A stretch of 53,500 bases of DNA from Symbiodinium natans. Its lineage: Eukaryota > Sar > Dinophyceae > Suessiales > Symbiodiniaceae. A program made the translations under genes and the position numbers. Shown here piece after piece: positions 23,820 through 32,419 of this stretch. Position 1 is the stretch's first letter. Each line of letters begins with the position of its first letter. The notes below the pieces were generated by a model that searched no databases, was not told the origin of the DNA, and saw only the letters and a program-made list of their open reading frames with translations. The DNA lies in assembly GCA_905221605.1 (NCBI GenBank), contig CAJNDS010002839.1:84001-137500 (forward strand), in the 5' to 3' direction.

Positions 23820-23829
23820 TAGAATGCTA
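23820..23829. repeat. 5' target-site duplication of LINE insertion
   Basis: TAGAATGCTA at this position is repeated exactly at 27257-27266, immediately after the 3' end of the LINE. Flanking bases differ on both sides, as expected for a target-site duplication. Confidence 0.8.
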
Positions 23830-24216
23830 GTTTACACCACTAGCTCAACGCCAACAGTTGTTTTCGCTCAATTTGCTTCGCCCGTGAAGATGCAGAGATT
23901 TGTTCGCACACAAAAAGCAAGCAAGGCCATGCGTGAGGCAAAGTTGTGGGCCGCGGAGAACCGTTCGGCAACAGAAAGGAAACGAGGCAAGGTGGCCAGC
24001 AAAATCAAAAAGTTTTTGATTGAGATTGATAGCATCACTCCACGGGACATCATGGTCAACTATCGCAGTTACAAGAGTGCAGTGCGCATGAAGCAAAAGT
24101 TGGTGCATGTTGCGACTGTCAACGAGGATGGTTATGTGGACTGGGCAGACGTAGGATGCCCAGCAAGCGAAGAAGTGCGAACAGCCATCCAAGACATCGT
24201 AGATGACATGGAGTAG
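23824..24216 (+). CDS. LINE ORF1 remnant, basic protein
   Basis: About 130 codons. Residues from MQRFVRTQKASKAM are basic and helical, followed by a small domain (IDSITPRDIMVNYRS, EDGYVDWADVG) ending VDDME. There is no zinc knuckle. The first ATG lies within the target-site duplication, so the N-terminus shown is chimeric. The frame continues past its TAG stop (24214-24216) directly into the endonuclease frame, so ORF1 and the endonuclease are in one frame split by a single stop. Confidence 0.6.
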   Translation: MLVYTTSSTPTVVFAQFASPVKMQRFVRTQKASKAMREAKLWAAENRSATERKRGKVASKIKKFLIEIDSITPRDIMVNYRSYKSAVRMKQKLVHVATVNEDGYVDWADVGCPASEEVRTAIQDIVDDME

Positions 24217-24336
24217 GAGTCGGCAAACACCAGTGGCAATAAAGCTTGGCACCGCGGGAGTATCGCTTCCGGTAAGCGTGCAGCTCATGATCCACATGGT
24301 CAACTTGCAGAAGACGTTGTTGGTTTCACGCACCAG

Positions 24337-25122
24337 ATGCATGCTGTAACCAAGAATTTGCAGAGTGTCAGGGACCAAGCCAGATTTGAAGATTTTTTGT
24401 GTGAGGTCAATGCGCTTTCGTATGACGTTTTATTTGTCAGTGAAACTTGGCGGGATGCCCACGAGGAGATGTTCAAGACAACACGTGGGGACAAATTGTT
24501 TTTCAGTGGCGGCTCACGGGGACAAGGTGTTGGCATCTGCATGTCTAAGACATGGCAGACAGACGTACGCAACATTTCCTTTCATGCTTATTCGCCTCGG
24601 GTTTGTTTGCTACGTTGTTGCAAAGGGACCAGAAAATTTGCTTTTGTGGCGGTATACTTCCCCACAAGTTGGGATTCAGATGATGCCGTGGAGGAGGTAT
24701 ATGACGTGCTGTCACTTGTGCTTGATAATTGTATTCGTGATGATGCAGTCATCGTCCTAGGTGGGGACTTCAATGCTAGCCTTGGTCATTTGCAAGCCGG
24801 TGACGAACCGTCAATGGGAGTTTGTGGGTTAGGGCAGCGGAACATTCGTGGAATTACTCTCGCATCATGGGCGCTTTCATACGGGCTTCAATTTTCAAAC
24901 CGCTTCGCCGACCCGATATTTGGCGCAGACAGTTGGACATGCCGGCGATCAATGGACGGAGAACGTGTGCAAATGGACTTCATATTGACCTCCTCAATTT
25001 TGCAGGTTGTGCATACCCAGGCTGACTGGGCGCTTCCTATTGGTTTGGATCATCGTTGTGTTCACAGCATGTACAATTGCCCGCGGCAAGGCGACCGTGC
25101 ATCCGTAAGCGACAGGGACTGA
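24337..25122 (+). CDS. APE-like endonuclease of the LINE
   Basis: About 261 codons matching the exonuclease/endonuclease/phosphatase fold of LINEs, which nicks target DNA for target-primed reverse transcription. The first visible landmark is a KNLQS segment where the family has its TxN strand. Next are DVLFVSETW (catalytic Glu), AFVAVYFP, VIVLGGDFNASLG (the GDFN motif), VQMDFILTS (the DYI-like motif) and GLDHRCV (the catalytic Asp-His pair). All key residues are present, so the domain itself is not degenerate. The frame is open upstream to the TAG at 24214, so the start used here (ATG 24337) is conventional. It ends in TGA (25120), and the reverse transcriptase continues in the -1 frame. Confidence 0.85.
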   Translation: MHAVTKNLQSVRDQARFEDFLCEVNALSYDVLFVSETWRDAHEEMFKTTRGDKLFFSGGSRGQGVGICMSKTWQTDVRNISFHAYSPRVCLLRCCKGTRKFAFVAVYFPTSWDSDDAVEEVYDVLSLVLDNCIRDDAVIVLGGDFNASLGHLQAGDEPSMGVCGLGQRNIRGITLASWALSYGLQFSNRFADPIFGADSWTCRRSMDGERVQMDFILTSSILQVVHTQADWALPIGLDHRCVHSMYNCPRQGDRASVSDRD

Positions 25123-27170
25123 AATTTTGGAAGCCTCACCGCGATCAACATGGGAAGTGTTCCGTGTTCCAGGCCACGTTGTCTACAGCTTTGGCGGGGT
25201 GTCAAGAAGTTTGCGTGTCCACATTGGAAGAATGTTTCGTGACAGCAGGAAAGAAGGGGGGCACGAGCGGAAAACGACGAAGCTCCTTCCAGCCGTCTTC
25301 TTACTTAAAACATTTGCGTATCCAGAGGAGAAATTCGCACAATCCAGACTCACGCAAACAGTTGTCCTTTCAAATTCGAAGAACTCAGCGCCGTGAGATG
25401 AGACTGTGGAAATCCTCAGCCATATCACAGCATTTATGCGACAATTCCAAGTGGAGATACATGCGAGGTTTGAATGAGACACTTGGCCGGAAGCATGCCC
25501 AACAACCACATCCAGATGAGTTTGCAAAAATGTTGGAGGAGCTTTTTCATGGTACGCCCACTGCGCCTGATGAAGCGCCTAGTCTATCAGAACCACCCTT
25601 CGACGTGCAAGAGCTTCACCAGGCTATCCACCGCATGAAACTAGGAAGGGCGACTGACGAGGTTGGACTTGCTGCCGAGCTCTTGAGATATGTTCCCGAA
25701 GACTTTTTACATGCACTGCTTCATGTTTGCAATCATATCCTCGTCACGGGTGATGCACCTGCGCAATGGCGACGGACCTTATTTCAGATGTTGCCTAAAC
25801 ACACAAATGCGAAGTCAACAGCCGATTTCAGACCAATTGCTTCAGTTCGTGTGTTGTATAAAGTTTTTGCATACCTCCTCCTTGGTCGCATTGAAGATAC
25901 GTTGGAAGCATCGCAGCCTGAGGAGCAGCATGGTTTTCGCGCCCACCGACGTATTGAAGAACACCTGCTGACAACGAATGTTGTTCTCGATAAGACGTTG
26001 CAATGCGGTAAGCCTGTTTGGGTGATTTCTCTGGACCTATCCAAAGCGTTCGACCGGGTAGATTGGGCTGCATTGTGGGATGCTCTTCGTCGACACGGTG
26101 TTTCAAATCATATTATTTGGTTGTTACAATGTTTGTACCAACACCAAACGGGTACAGTGATTGGCGAAACAGAATCAAGCAAAGAATTTGACATAAACGC
26201 AGGAGTGCGACAAGGCTGTGTCCTTAGCCCCCGATTATTTTGTTGCGTTTTGCAAGTTGCACTGGTTGCATGGCGGAATGATGTTGGACACTTGGGAATT
26301 GATTTTCAGGACGGGCTTGCAAAATTGCTTGACTTGCGCTTTGCTGACGATATTTTATTGTTCGCGATGACACGTGACGAAGCTGCACGGATCTTGGATG
26401 CAATTGTCCAGGCTCTCGCCGCCGTGGGTCTTCTTTTGAACCCAACAAAAACCAAGGCTTTAACCACAGAAGCACAACCACCATCGACATTGTCAACGCC
26501 AAATGGTTTGGTCGTGGATGTATTAAACAGAGAAGATTCGCATAAGTGGTTGGGATGTTTACTTTGCACCAAGTCGGAGGGCAACCATGCAGTTGATACT
26601 GACCATCATGTGCAAGCTGCATTCAAAGCATTTTTTGCCAATCGATGGCTTCTATGTGATCAGAAAGTTTCCTTGCGTGATCGCTTGCGCTATTTTGAGG
26701 CTGTCATTTCCCCAGTTGCTTGTTTCGCGGCTGCGCACCGGCCTGCGTATAAATCGGACTTGCGCAAACTCGACGTTGCTCAGCGGCGGATGTTGCGTAC
26801 TGTCGTTGGCGCACCAAGTGGCACAGACTGGTCGGCAGAATGGCATGTGATCTTGCATGGCTGGAACCGCCGTGTATCAGAGCAGATACAAGCATGCAAC
26901 ATTTCGACATGGTCCGACCGATGCTTGCGCTCTTATTGGCGATTTGCGCAATATGTGGTTTCCCTACCTGCTGATCGGTGGGTCAGACGTGCTCTGAACT
27001 GGGTTCCGAATTGGTCTCGTCGCAAGGGGCGACCCAGGTACCAGTGGGATTCCATGCTTCAAAACTTCTGTCGATGGAAACGATGTGAGAACTGGCAATT
27101 TGAAGCCCAAGACGAGGCGAGATGGTCAACACTGCTTTCGGATTTTCTGTCTTTCATGGAGCACGTGTGA
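25056..27170 (+). CDS. Reverse transcriptase of the LINE
   Basis: About 700 codons, overlapping the endonuclease frame by 67 bp. Reverse transcriptase blocks in order, counted from 25056: FRPIAS (258-263), SLDLSKAFDRVDW (325-337, first catalytic Asp), GVRQGCVLSP (383-392), LRFADDILLF (427-436, catalytic FADD), GLLLNPTKTK (458-467) and HKWLGCLL. All catalytic residues are present and the frame is unbroken to a stop at 27168-27170. The C-terminal region (about 570-704) has Trp/Arg-rich motifs (RRALNWVPNW, KGRPRYQWD) common at LINE C-termini. It acts in target-primed integration. A recent or possibly still mobile copy is plausible apart from the frame break and 5' loss. Confidence 0.93.
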   Translation: MCSQHVQLPAARRPCIRKRQGLKFWKPHRDQHGKCSVFQATLSTALAGCQEVCVSTLEECFVTAGKKGGTSGKRRSSFQPSSYLKHLRIQRRNSHNPDSRKQLSFQIRRTQRREMRLWKSSAISQHLCDNSKWRYMRGLNETLGRKHAQQPHPDEFAKMLEELFHGTPTAPDEAPSLSEPPFDVQELHQAIHRMKLGRATDEVGLAAELLRYVPEDFLHALLHVCNHILVTGDAPAQWRRTLFQMLPKHTNAKSTADFRPIASVRVLYKVFAYLLLGRIEDTLEASQPEEQHGFRAHRRIEEHLLTTNVVLDKTLQCGKPVWVISLDLSKAFDRVDWAALWDALRRHGVSNHIIWLLQCLYQHQTGTVIGETESSKEFDINAGVRQGCVLSPRLFCCVLQVALVAWRNDVGHLGIDFQDGLAKLLDLRFADDILLFAMTRDEAARILDAIVQALAAVGLLLNPTKTKALTTEAQPPSTLSTPNGLVVDVLNREDSHKWLGCLLCTKSEGNHAVDTDHHVQAAFKAFFANRWLLCDQKVSLRDRLRYFEAVISPVACFAAAHRPAYKSDLRKLDVAQRRMLRTVVGAPSGTDWSAEWHVILHGWNRRVSEQIQACNISTWSDRCLRSYWRFAQYVVSLPADRWVRRALNWVPNWSRRKGRPRYQWDSMLQNFCRWKRCENWQFEAQDEARWSTLLSDFLSFMEHV

Positions 27171-27256
27171 GCGCCGCTTTTCTGTATAGTTAATGCTGGA
27201 TTTGCCTGAGCCCTAAATGGGCTGCCTAAGGGCTTTCAGGCCTGACTTGACTTGAC

Positions 27257-27266
27257 TAGAATGCTA
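27257..27266. repeat. 3' target-site duplication of LINE insertion
   Basis: Exact repeat, TAGAATGCTA, of 23820-23829, directly after the TTGACTTGAC tail of the element. Confidence 0.8.
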
Positions 27267-27496
27267 AGATTGCTAAGTGAATAAGCGACCGGAACACAAT
27301 AACCCTGCACCGACACCACTCATCCAAAGACTCATAGCCTATTCCTTACCACGGAGGTAAATTTTCATTTGAATCACATGGCCGACAAGTTTGTTTTTTG
27401 CTCGCTCCTTTTTCCGCCCGCTACGTCAATGCTGTCGTGGGGCCGGGGGAGGGTGGGAGTGAAAGGCCCGCTCACCGCAACCATCCACAACCCCAA

Positions 27497-28720
27497 CCTA
27501 CTGGGCAGGGCCTCGGGCCTGCGCCAGGACGTCCGTCAAGGGGACGGGGACCTCAGGGCAGGCATCGTCCACCTTCCCAGAACGGCGCTGCAGACGGCGC
27601 GCTGCACGGCCACTGCAAGGAGGCCCCACCACAAGCTCGCGCAGCCTTGCGCGGCGGCTCCGCGGACTGCGGGTGGCGCACCAGCCGGACGAACCGGCGC
27701 AGGAGGGACTCGCAATCCGCGCTCCACATATCCCTCCGACGTCAGTCGCGAGGACGCACAAGCGCTGGGCCCCTCCGCGGTTGAGCTCGCGGTATACTAG
27801 TTTGCGCCGCCGTGCTGCCGCCAGGGCGACGCCATCGCTCCGGCGCCCCGCTAATCGGCTGCCGTCTCGCTGCAGGGGCGAAACCAAGGTGGCGTCGCAG
27901 CACAAAGCCTCGCCCCTTGGGGACGCCCCGTAGATGACAAGGTCAAGCCTTCGGCGGTCGTCCGCTGCTACCCCCGGCGCCGTGGTGTTGGCAAGCCACC
28001 ATTGGGGGACGACGCGTCCCTTGGGGCCGACGGCCTCCCGCGCTACCTGGACCCACGCCCGCTCGAGCACGAAGCCTCCGCGAGCAAGCAGGGCAGGGCG
28101 TGAAGTGCTCGCCCAGCTCGTCTGCTCGGGCTCGGCATTCGTGCATTCCTTCTCCACCGCAGGAGGCACGCGTGATGGGGAGAGTGAGGCGAAGCCTGCG
28201 CCGTAGGGCTAGGTGCATGAATGAGGTCGGGCGCCAGCGTGGTGGCGGGCCTCACGGGCATGCAGGGCCACAAGCCAGGCGCTCGCGTGCGGACCGGACG
28301 CAGCATGGCCCATCTGCTCGGGCCAACCACCGGCAGCAGAACGCGCTCTCGGAAAGAAGTGTGAAGTGCGAGAGCTGCATCCCCACACGCCGGGTTCCGC
28401 TGCTGCAGAAGGCGCTGCCGCTGCAAGCAGTCTTCCCAGGACGGGCACGCCGGCCGCCCGCAAGCGCGCCGCCGCCTCTCCAGCCGTGCCTATGCTGGGC
28501 GCATCCGCCGCGGCTCCTGCTTGCAACTGGGGGCAGCGTGTCTGCCCACGCTGCCCAGTAGGCAGCTGGCGAAAGGTGCTCCGCAGGCGCCAAGCCGAGG
28601 CCGCCGAGCGACCCTGGCAAGAATGCTATGTCTCGCGCGACTTGCCACGCATCCAGCACGCATCGGACAGAGGGTTTTTTTTTTTTTTTTTCGCCCTTTT
28701 CCGACTGCAACACGGTGCCA
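27497..28720 (-). pseudogene. Fragment A: R2-like retrotransposon 3' part (RT tail plus restriction-like endonuclease)
   Basis: Reading the minus strand: VARDIAFLPGSLGGLGLAPA (about 28660-28600) matches the reverse transcriptase C-terminal region of the plus copy at 29.66-32.37 kb (RQIAFLPAACGGLGLASAE). FRERVLLP (about 28365) matches YRERLL. Next is the endonuclease core: VAREAVGPKGRVVPQWWL, DDRRRLDLVIYGASPRGEAL, CCDATLVSPL. A tail follows that ends at a stop near 27498. Frames change several times. The upstream limit is marked by an 18-20 bp T tract (plus strand, about 28676-28693). It is a dead copy. Confidence 0.8.
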
Positions 28721-28763
28721 GAGCTACGTTGGTCGAGCTACTACCACAGCGGGCGGTCCCGGT

Positions 28764-29650
28764 TTAGGGCCACAGGGGCAAGCGGCTAGGCCCTTCATTG
28801 GTGGCGAGGTCGAGCACGCGGTTCAGTGCAGGGCCGTCGCTCGGCCCAGGCAGTGGCGCAGCCGGCCACGCTCGGCCCAAGGCTGTGCTCGCCACGGCGA
28901 GCTGGACCGCAACGGAAAGGGCGCCCCACCAGCGTCTTGCCCGGCTGGGAGGACACCGCAGCACGCACGGCAGGCGGCGCACGTAGAGCGCGGAGCCGGA
29001 CGAGGTCGCGAACAAAGTGCTGCGCAGCAGTGCTCCAGCGGCCTCCTATCTCGGAGCCCAGGACCACCAGCTTCTGCGGGCCGCCCCTCGCGAGTTCGGG
29101 GTACGTGCGGCGCTTGCGTCGCTCCGCGACCTGCAGCACGGCACCGTCCACCTCCACGGCGCATGGATGTGGATGATGCGTTCTGGTTAGAGGAGACACG
29201 AGTGTTGCGTCGCAGCACAGCGCTCCTCCGTTGGCGGTGGTAGACGACGAGATCAAGGCGGCGGCGGTCGTCGGCAGGGACGCCTGCTGCAGTCGTATGG
29301 GCGAGCCACTGCTGTGGCACGACCTGACCTTCGGCGCCGACGGCCTCTCGCGCCACGCGGACCCACGCGCGCTCGACGACTTTAGCGCGTCTGGCCAACA
29401 AGCCTGTCCTCGGGCAAGCGAGGGCATGGTCGCCATAAGGGTCGACGACGCCACCACATCCCAATAGGTAGAGGCAGCCGTAGGCGACGCCGCAAGGCAA
29501 TTTGCATCGCTTGTGGCGGGATGCGGCTTGCTTCGTCGCACGGTATGGCGGTGAGCCATGCACCGGCATGCGGTCCCGCCTGAGAGCGAAGAAGTGCGCG
29601 CGAACAGGGCGGCAAGGAGGGCAAAAGCCGTCTCCGGAGCAGCGCCTGCA
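28764..29650 (-). pseudogene. Fragment B: R2-like retrotransposon 3' part
   Basis: The minus strand carries SRALLRSQAGPHAGAWL and QIALRRRLRLPLP (about 29610-29440). A zinc-finger-like GDHALAC (about 29410) follows, then VAREAVGAEGQVVPQQWLAH and DDRRRLDLVVY, ending PSRLPLWP and a stop at 28764. That end matches the PSRLPLRA end of the plus copy at 32366. At least two frame changes are needed. It lies head-to-tail with fragment A and head-to-head with the plus-strand copy C. Confidence 0.8.
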
Positions 29651-29654
29651 GCGA

Positions 29655-31295
29655 TCCGCAGGCACTGATGCGGAGCGGATGCGCGAGCGCGCTTGCGCGC
29701 AGGTACGCCGCGGTCAGTTGTCGCGCGCGCGCCAGACGCTCACCAGCGCTCCTTTGGCGCCGGGCAATGCGGCTACGTTACGCCTCCTTTCGGACCCCGA
29801 CAAGCGACCGCCCCGTCCGCGCCAGCCGATGCCGGACGACATAGCCAGCTTCCGTGCAGCAGACCGCGTCCACCTCACTGCAGCTGAGTTGGGAGAAGCT
29901 TTGCGCACGGCTAAGCGTGGCAGCGCTGCTGGCCTGTCCGGCGCGGCGGTGGAACACTATCGCTTGCTGCTGGAGGACGAGGAGGCGATGGACTTGCTAG
30001 CGCACGCGGCATCCCTTTTGGCGAATGCTGATGCGCCCGCCGCCGTGCTGCAAGCCCTCGCGTTGTCCCGGCTCACCGCCCTTTCCAAGCCCGGCGGCGG
30101 CGTGCGCGGGATCGCGACTGGAGACACGCTACGCCGACTGGTGTCACGAGCGTTGTCGCGACAGTATGCTGACACGTTCGACCGCGCCACGCGGCCCTTC
30201 CAGTTCGCGCTTCAGGCCCGTGCCGGGACGGATTGCTTGGCAGCGATGCTGCGCGCGGCGAGCGAGTTGGATGCCGACGCCACCATCGTCTCGCTCGACG
30301 GAAGGAGCGCCTATGACACGGTCTCACGTGCCGCCTTCCTGAAGAAGCTGCGCGAGGTCGCTCCAGCCCTCGTCCCATATGTGCGGGCGTGGTACGGCGG
30401 CACCTCCACGTACCTGTGGTGGGACGCCGAGGGCCGGCGCCACGAGATCTCGCAAGGTGACGGCTGCGAGCAGGGAGATGCGTTAGCGCCGGCTCTGTAC
30501 TCCCTGGCGCAACACGATGCCCTAGCTGCGGCGCAAGGGCGATTGCAGCCGGGGGAGTTCCTTGCCGCTTTTCTGGACGACTTGTACCTCGTCACCACTC
30601 CAGCTCGCGCCCGGTCAGCGCTAGATGATGTCACGCGCACGGTCGAGCGGCAGGCTGGTGTCGCAGCTAATCTCGGGAAGACTCGGGTCTATCGCGCAAG
30701 TGGCGGGCCGCCCCCGCCCGATATCGCAGTGCTCGGACCCGAAGTCTGGTGCGGAGGTGACAGTGAACCGGCAACTTGCGGCTTTGTTGCATTGGGCGTG
30801 CCGATCGGGCATACGGAGTTCGTGCGACGCACTCTCGCGGCAAGGCTTGAGGAAGAGCGCCGCTTGCTGCACGAACTGCCGGAATTGCCTGATATGCAGA
30901 GCGCATGGCTGCTCCTGCTCTACTGTGCCAGCCCGCGTGCCCAACATGCTCTGCGCACGGTGCCGCCGCTGGACTCGGCCACCTATGCGGCAGAACACGA
31001 TCGGGCGATTTGGGCAACGCTCCACCACCTTCTAGCGGAGCAGGATGCGAGCGGGCGGGAGTGGACCGCAGCGCGCCAAATCGCCTTCCTCCCTGCCGCA
31101 TGTGGTGGCCTCGGTCTCGCGAGCGCGGAGCGACTAGCCCCAGCGGCCTACTGGGATCTACTGGGCGGCTTGGGCGGACGCGCTCCCGGTGATGCTGCAA
31201 AGACGCCCGGAGGTTGCCCGCCGATATGCGCAAGAACTCGCTCTTGGCGGCGGGTCGACTGCGCCGTGCCTGCGGGCAGCTGCGGAAGCGGGTGA
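29655..31295 (+). CDS. Reverse transcriptase of copy C
   Basis: Open frame with GC-rich codons, open from before 29655 and ending at 31295. Counting from 29502: ADRVHLTAAELGEALRTAK (119-138), GAAVEHYRLLLED (147-159), SKPGGGVRGIATGDTLRRLV (195-214), SLDGRSAYDTV (264-274, first catalytic Asp), QGDGCEQGDALAPALY (318-333), FLDDLYLV (357-364, catalytic LDD) and ANLGKTRVY (389-397). The order and the KPGGGVRGI block are typical of reverse transcriptases paired with a C-terminal restriction-like endonuclease. Codons upstream of about 29655 are the antisense of fragment B and are not part of the element. Catalytic residues are intact. Confidence 0.88.
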   Translation, partial: SAGTDAERMRERACAQVRRGQLSRARQTLTSAPLAPGNAATLRLLSDPDKRPPRPRQPMPDDIASFRAADRVHLTAAELGEALRTAKRGSAAGLSGAAVEHYRLLLEDEEAMDLLAHAASLLANADAPAAVLQALALSRLTALSKPGGGVRGIATGDTLRRLVSRALSRQYADTFDRATRPFQFALQARAGTDCLAAMLRAASELDADATIVSLDGRSAYDTVSRAAFLKKLREVAPALVPYVRAWYGGTSTYLWWDAEGRRHEISQGDGCEQGDALAPALYSLAQHDALAAAQGRLQPGEFLAAFLDDLYLVTTPARARSALDDVTRTVERQAGVAANLGKTRVYRASGGPPPPDIAVLGPEVWCGGDSEPATCGFVALGVPIGHTEFVRRTLAARLEEERRLLHELPELPDMQSAWLLLLYCASPRAQHALRTVPPLDSATYAAEHDRAIWATLHHLLAEQDASGREWTAARQIAFLPAACGGLGLASAERLAPAAYWDLLGGLGGRAPGDAAKTPGGCPPICARTRSWRRVDCAVPAGSCGSG

Positions 31296-32366
31296 CCGGC
31301 TGCTCGCCGAAGGGAGAGCGCGCCCGGAGTGGGATGCCTTGCTCCACGGGGCGCGGCCGCCGCCTACACACGCTGAGCCTTCAGAGCCTGGAAGTTGGCC
31401 ACATGGCTGGCAGAAACCGGCAGCTTGCGTACTCAACAAATCCTACCGCGAGCGCCTCCTCTGCAGCTTGCCGCCAAGTTCCCGAGCACTGCTGCGCTCC
31501 CAGGCGGGCGCGCATGCCGGCGAGTGGTTGCGAGCCATCCCCACGGACGAGGATGGACGAGGGCACGCAGCTTCTGCCGCTGGACATGCAAGTCGCTCTC
31601 CGGCGACGCCTTCGCTTGCCGCTACCCATGGCATCTTCCCGTTGCGGAGGACGTGGCGAGCCAGGGTGCCGAGCCGTGGTGGACCAGCTGGGCGACCATC
31701 GCGCCGCCTGCGCCCGGAGTGGGCTGCTGGCCCGGCGCGCTCCCATACTCGAGCGAGCGTGGGTCCGAGTAGCGCGGGAGGCCGTCGCCGCCGAAGGGCG
31801 GGTGGTCCCCCAACAATGGCTAGCGCGGACCACCGCAGCGGGCGTAGCCCCAGATGACCGGCGCCGACTTGACATCGTCATTTATGGCGCGTCTCGGCGC
31901 GGCGAGGCACTCTGCTGCGATGTGACCCTGGCTTCGCCGCTGCGCGCAGACGGACACCCGCAGACCGGCTCCTCAGATCGGGATGGGGCTGCCATCGACG
32001 TCGCGAGGCGGCGCAAACAACGGCGCTACCCCGAACTCGCCGGTCCGGGCCCGCAACGCCTCGTCGTCCTGGCTGCGGAGGTCGGCGGACGATGGGGGGC
32101 AAAAGGCGCACGACCTCGTCCGCGACCTCGCGCAACAGCGCTCCCTGCGCGCGCCGAGGGCGCTGCGAGCTGCTGCCCGCTCCGGGTGGGAACGCCGGTG
32201 GTGGGGGCAGCTGGGTTGCGCGTTGCAGCGCGCCTTGGCCTCGACGCTGTTGGGCGGTCGCTGGCGCGCGCCGGCGCAGCCAACCGGAGACGAGGGCACG
32301 CCGCTTGGTTGGGTCCTGGAGCTCGCCGAGGCTGAGCAGCCGTCCAGGTTGCCCTTGCGTGCTTGA
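31190..32366 (+). pseudogene. Linker and restriction-like endonuclease of copy C, frameshifted
   Basis: After the reverse transcriptase frame closes, the protein continues in a second frame with RRPEVARRYAQEL, GSWPHGWQKPAACVLN and SRALLRSQAGAHAGEWL to about 31560. In a third frame it continues with QVALRRRLRLPLPM, a CCHC-type finger (CGGRGEPGC then GDHRAAC), VRVAREAVAAEGRVVPQQWL and the PD-(D/E)xK core DDRRRLDIVIYG/CCDVTLASPL. In another frame it ends from LVRDLAQQRSL to PSRLPLRA. The finger plus PD-(D/E)xK arrangement is the R2/CRE-type endonuclease, which makes the target nick. Frame changes at about 31190, 31560 and 32095 mark decay. Confidence 0.8.
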
Positions 32367-32419
32367 CACACTGCGGCCCGAGCAGCCTGCCGATTCCGTG
32401 CACAGGGATCGTGAACACT

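Larger units (their letters stand above)
23830..27256 (+). mobile_element. LINE-type (APE endonuclease) non-LTR retrotransposon, 5'-truncated
   Basis: A 3.4-kb element bounded by a 10-bp duplication. It encodes a short ORF1 remnant, an APE-like endonuclease and a reverse transcriptase, all on the plus strand. The 5' duplication overlaps the first ATG of ORF1 (23824), so the element probably lost its true 5' end on insertion. The 3' end carries a short hairpin-rich tail (GAGCCCTAAATGGGCT and GCCTAAGGGCTTTCAGGC) and then TTGACTTGAC instead of poly(A). Its base composition (AT-richer) differs from the GC-rich retroelements that follow. Coding is interrupted twice: an in-frame TAG at 24214 and a frame change near 25056-25122. 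Confidence 0.85.
29655..32372 (+). mobile_element. Copy C: R2-like non-LTR retrotransposon (RT plus restriction-like endonuclease)
   Basis: The longest copy of the GC-rich family in the window, on the plus strand. It begins near 29655, within the N-terminal spacer before the reverse transcriptase, and runs to the conserved C-terminus PSRLPLRA at 32366. It lacks the N-terminal third seen in copy D. Three frame changes (about 31190, 31560 and 32095) separate the reverse transcriptase, linker, endonuclease and tail, so it is not autonomous as it stands. Confidence 0.85.
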
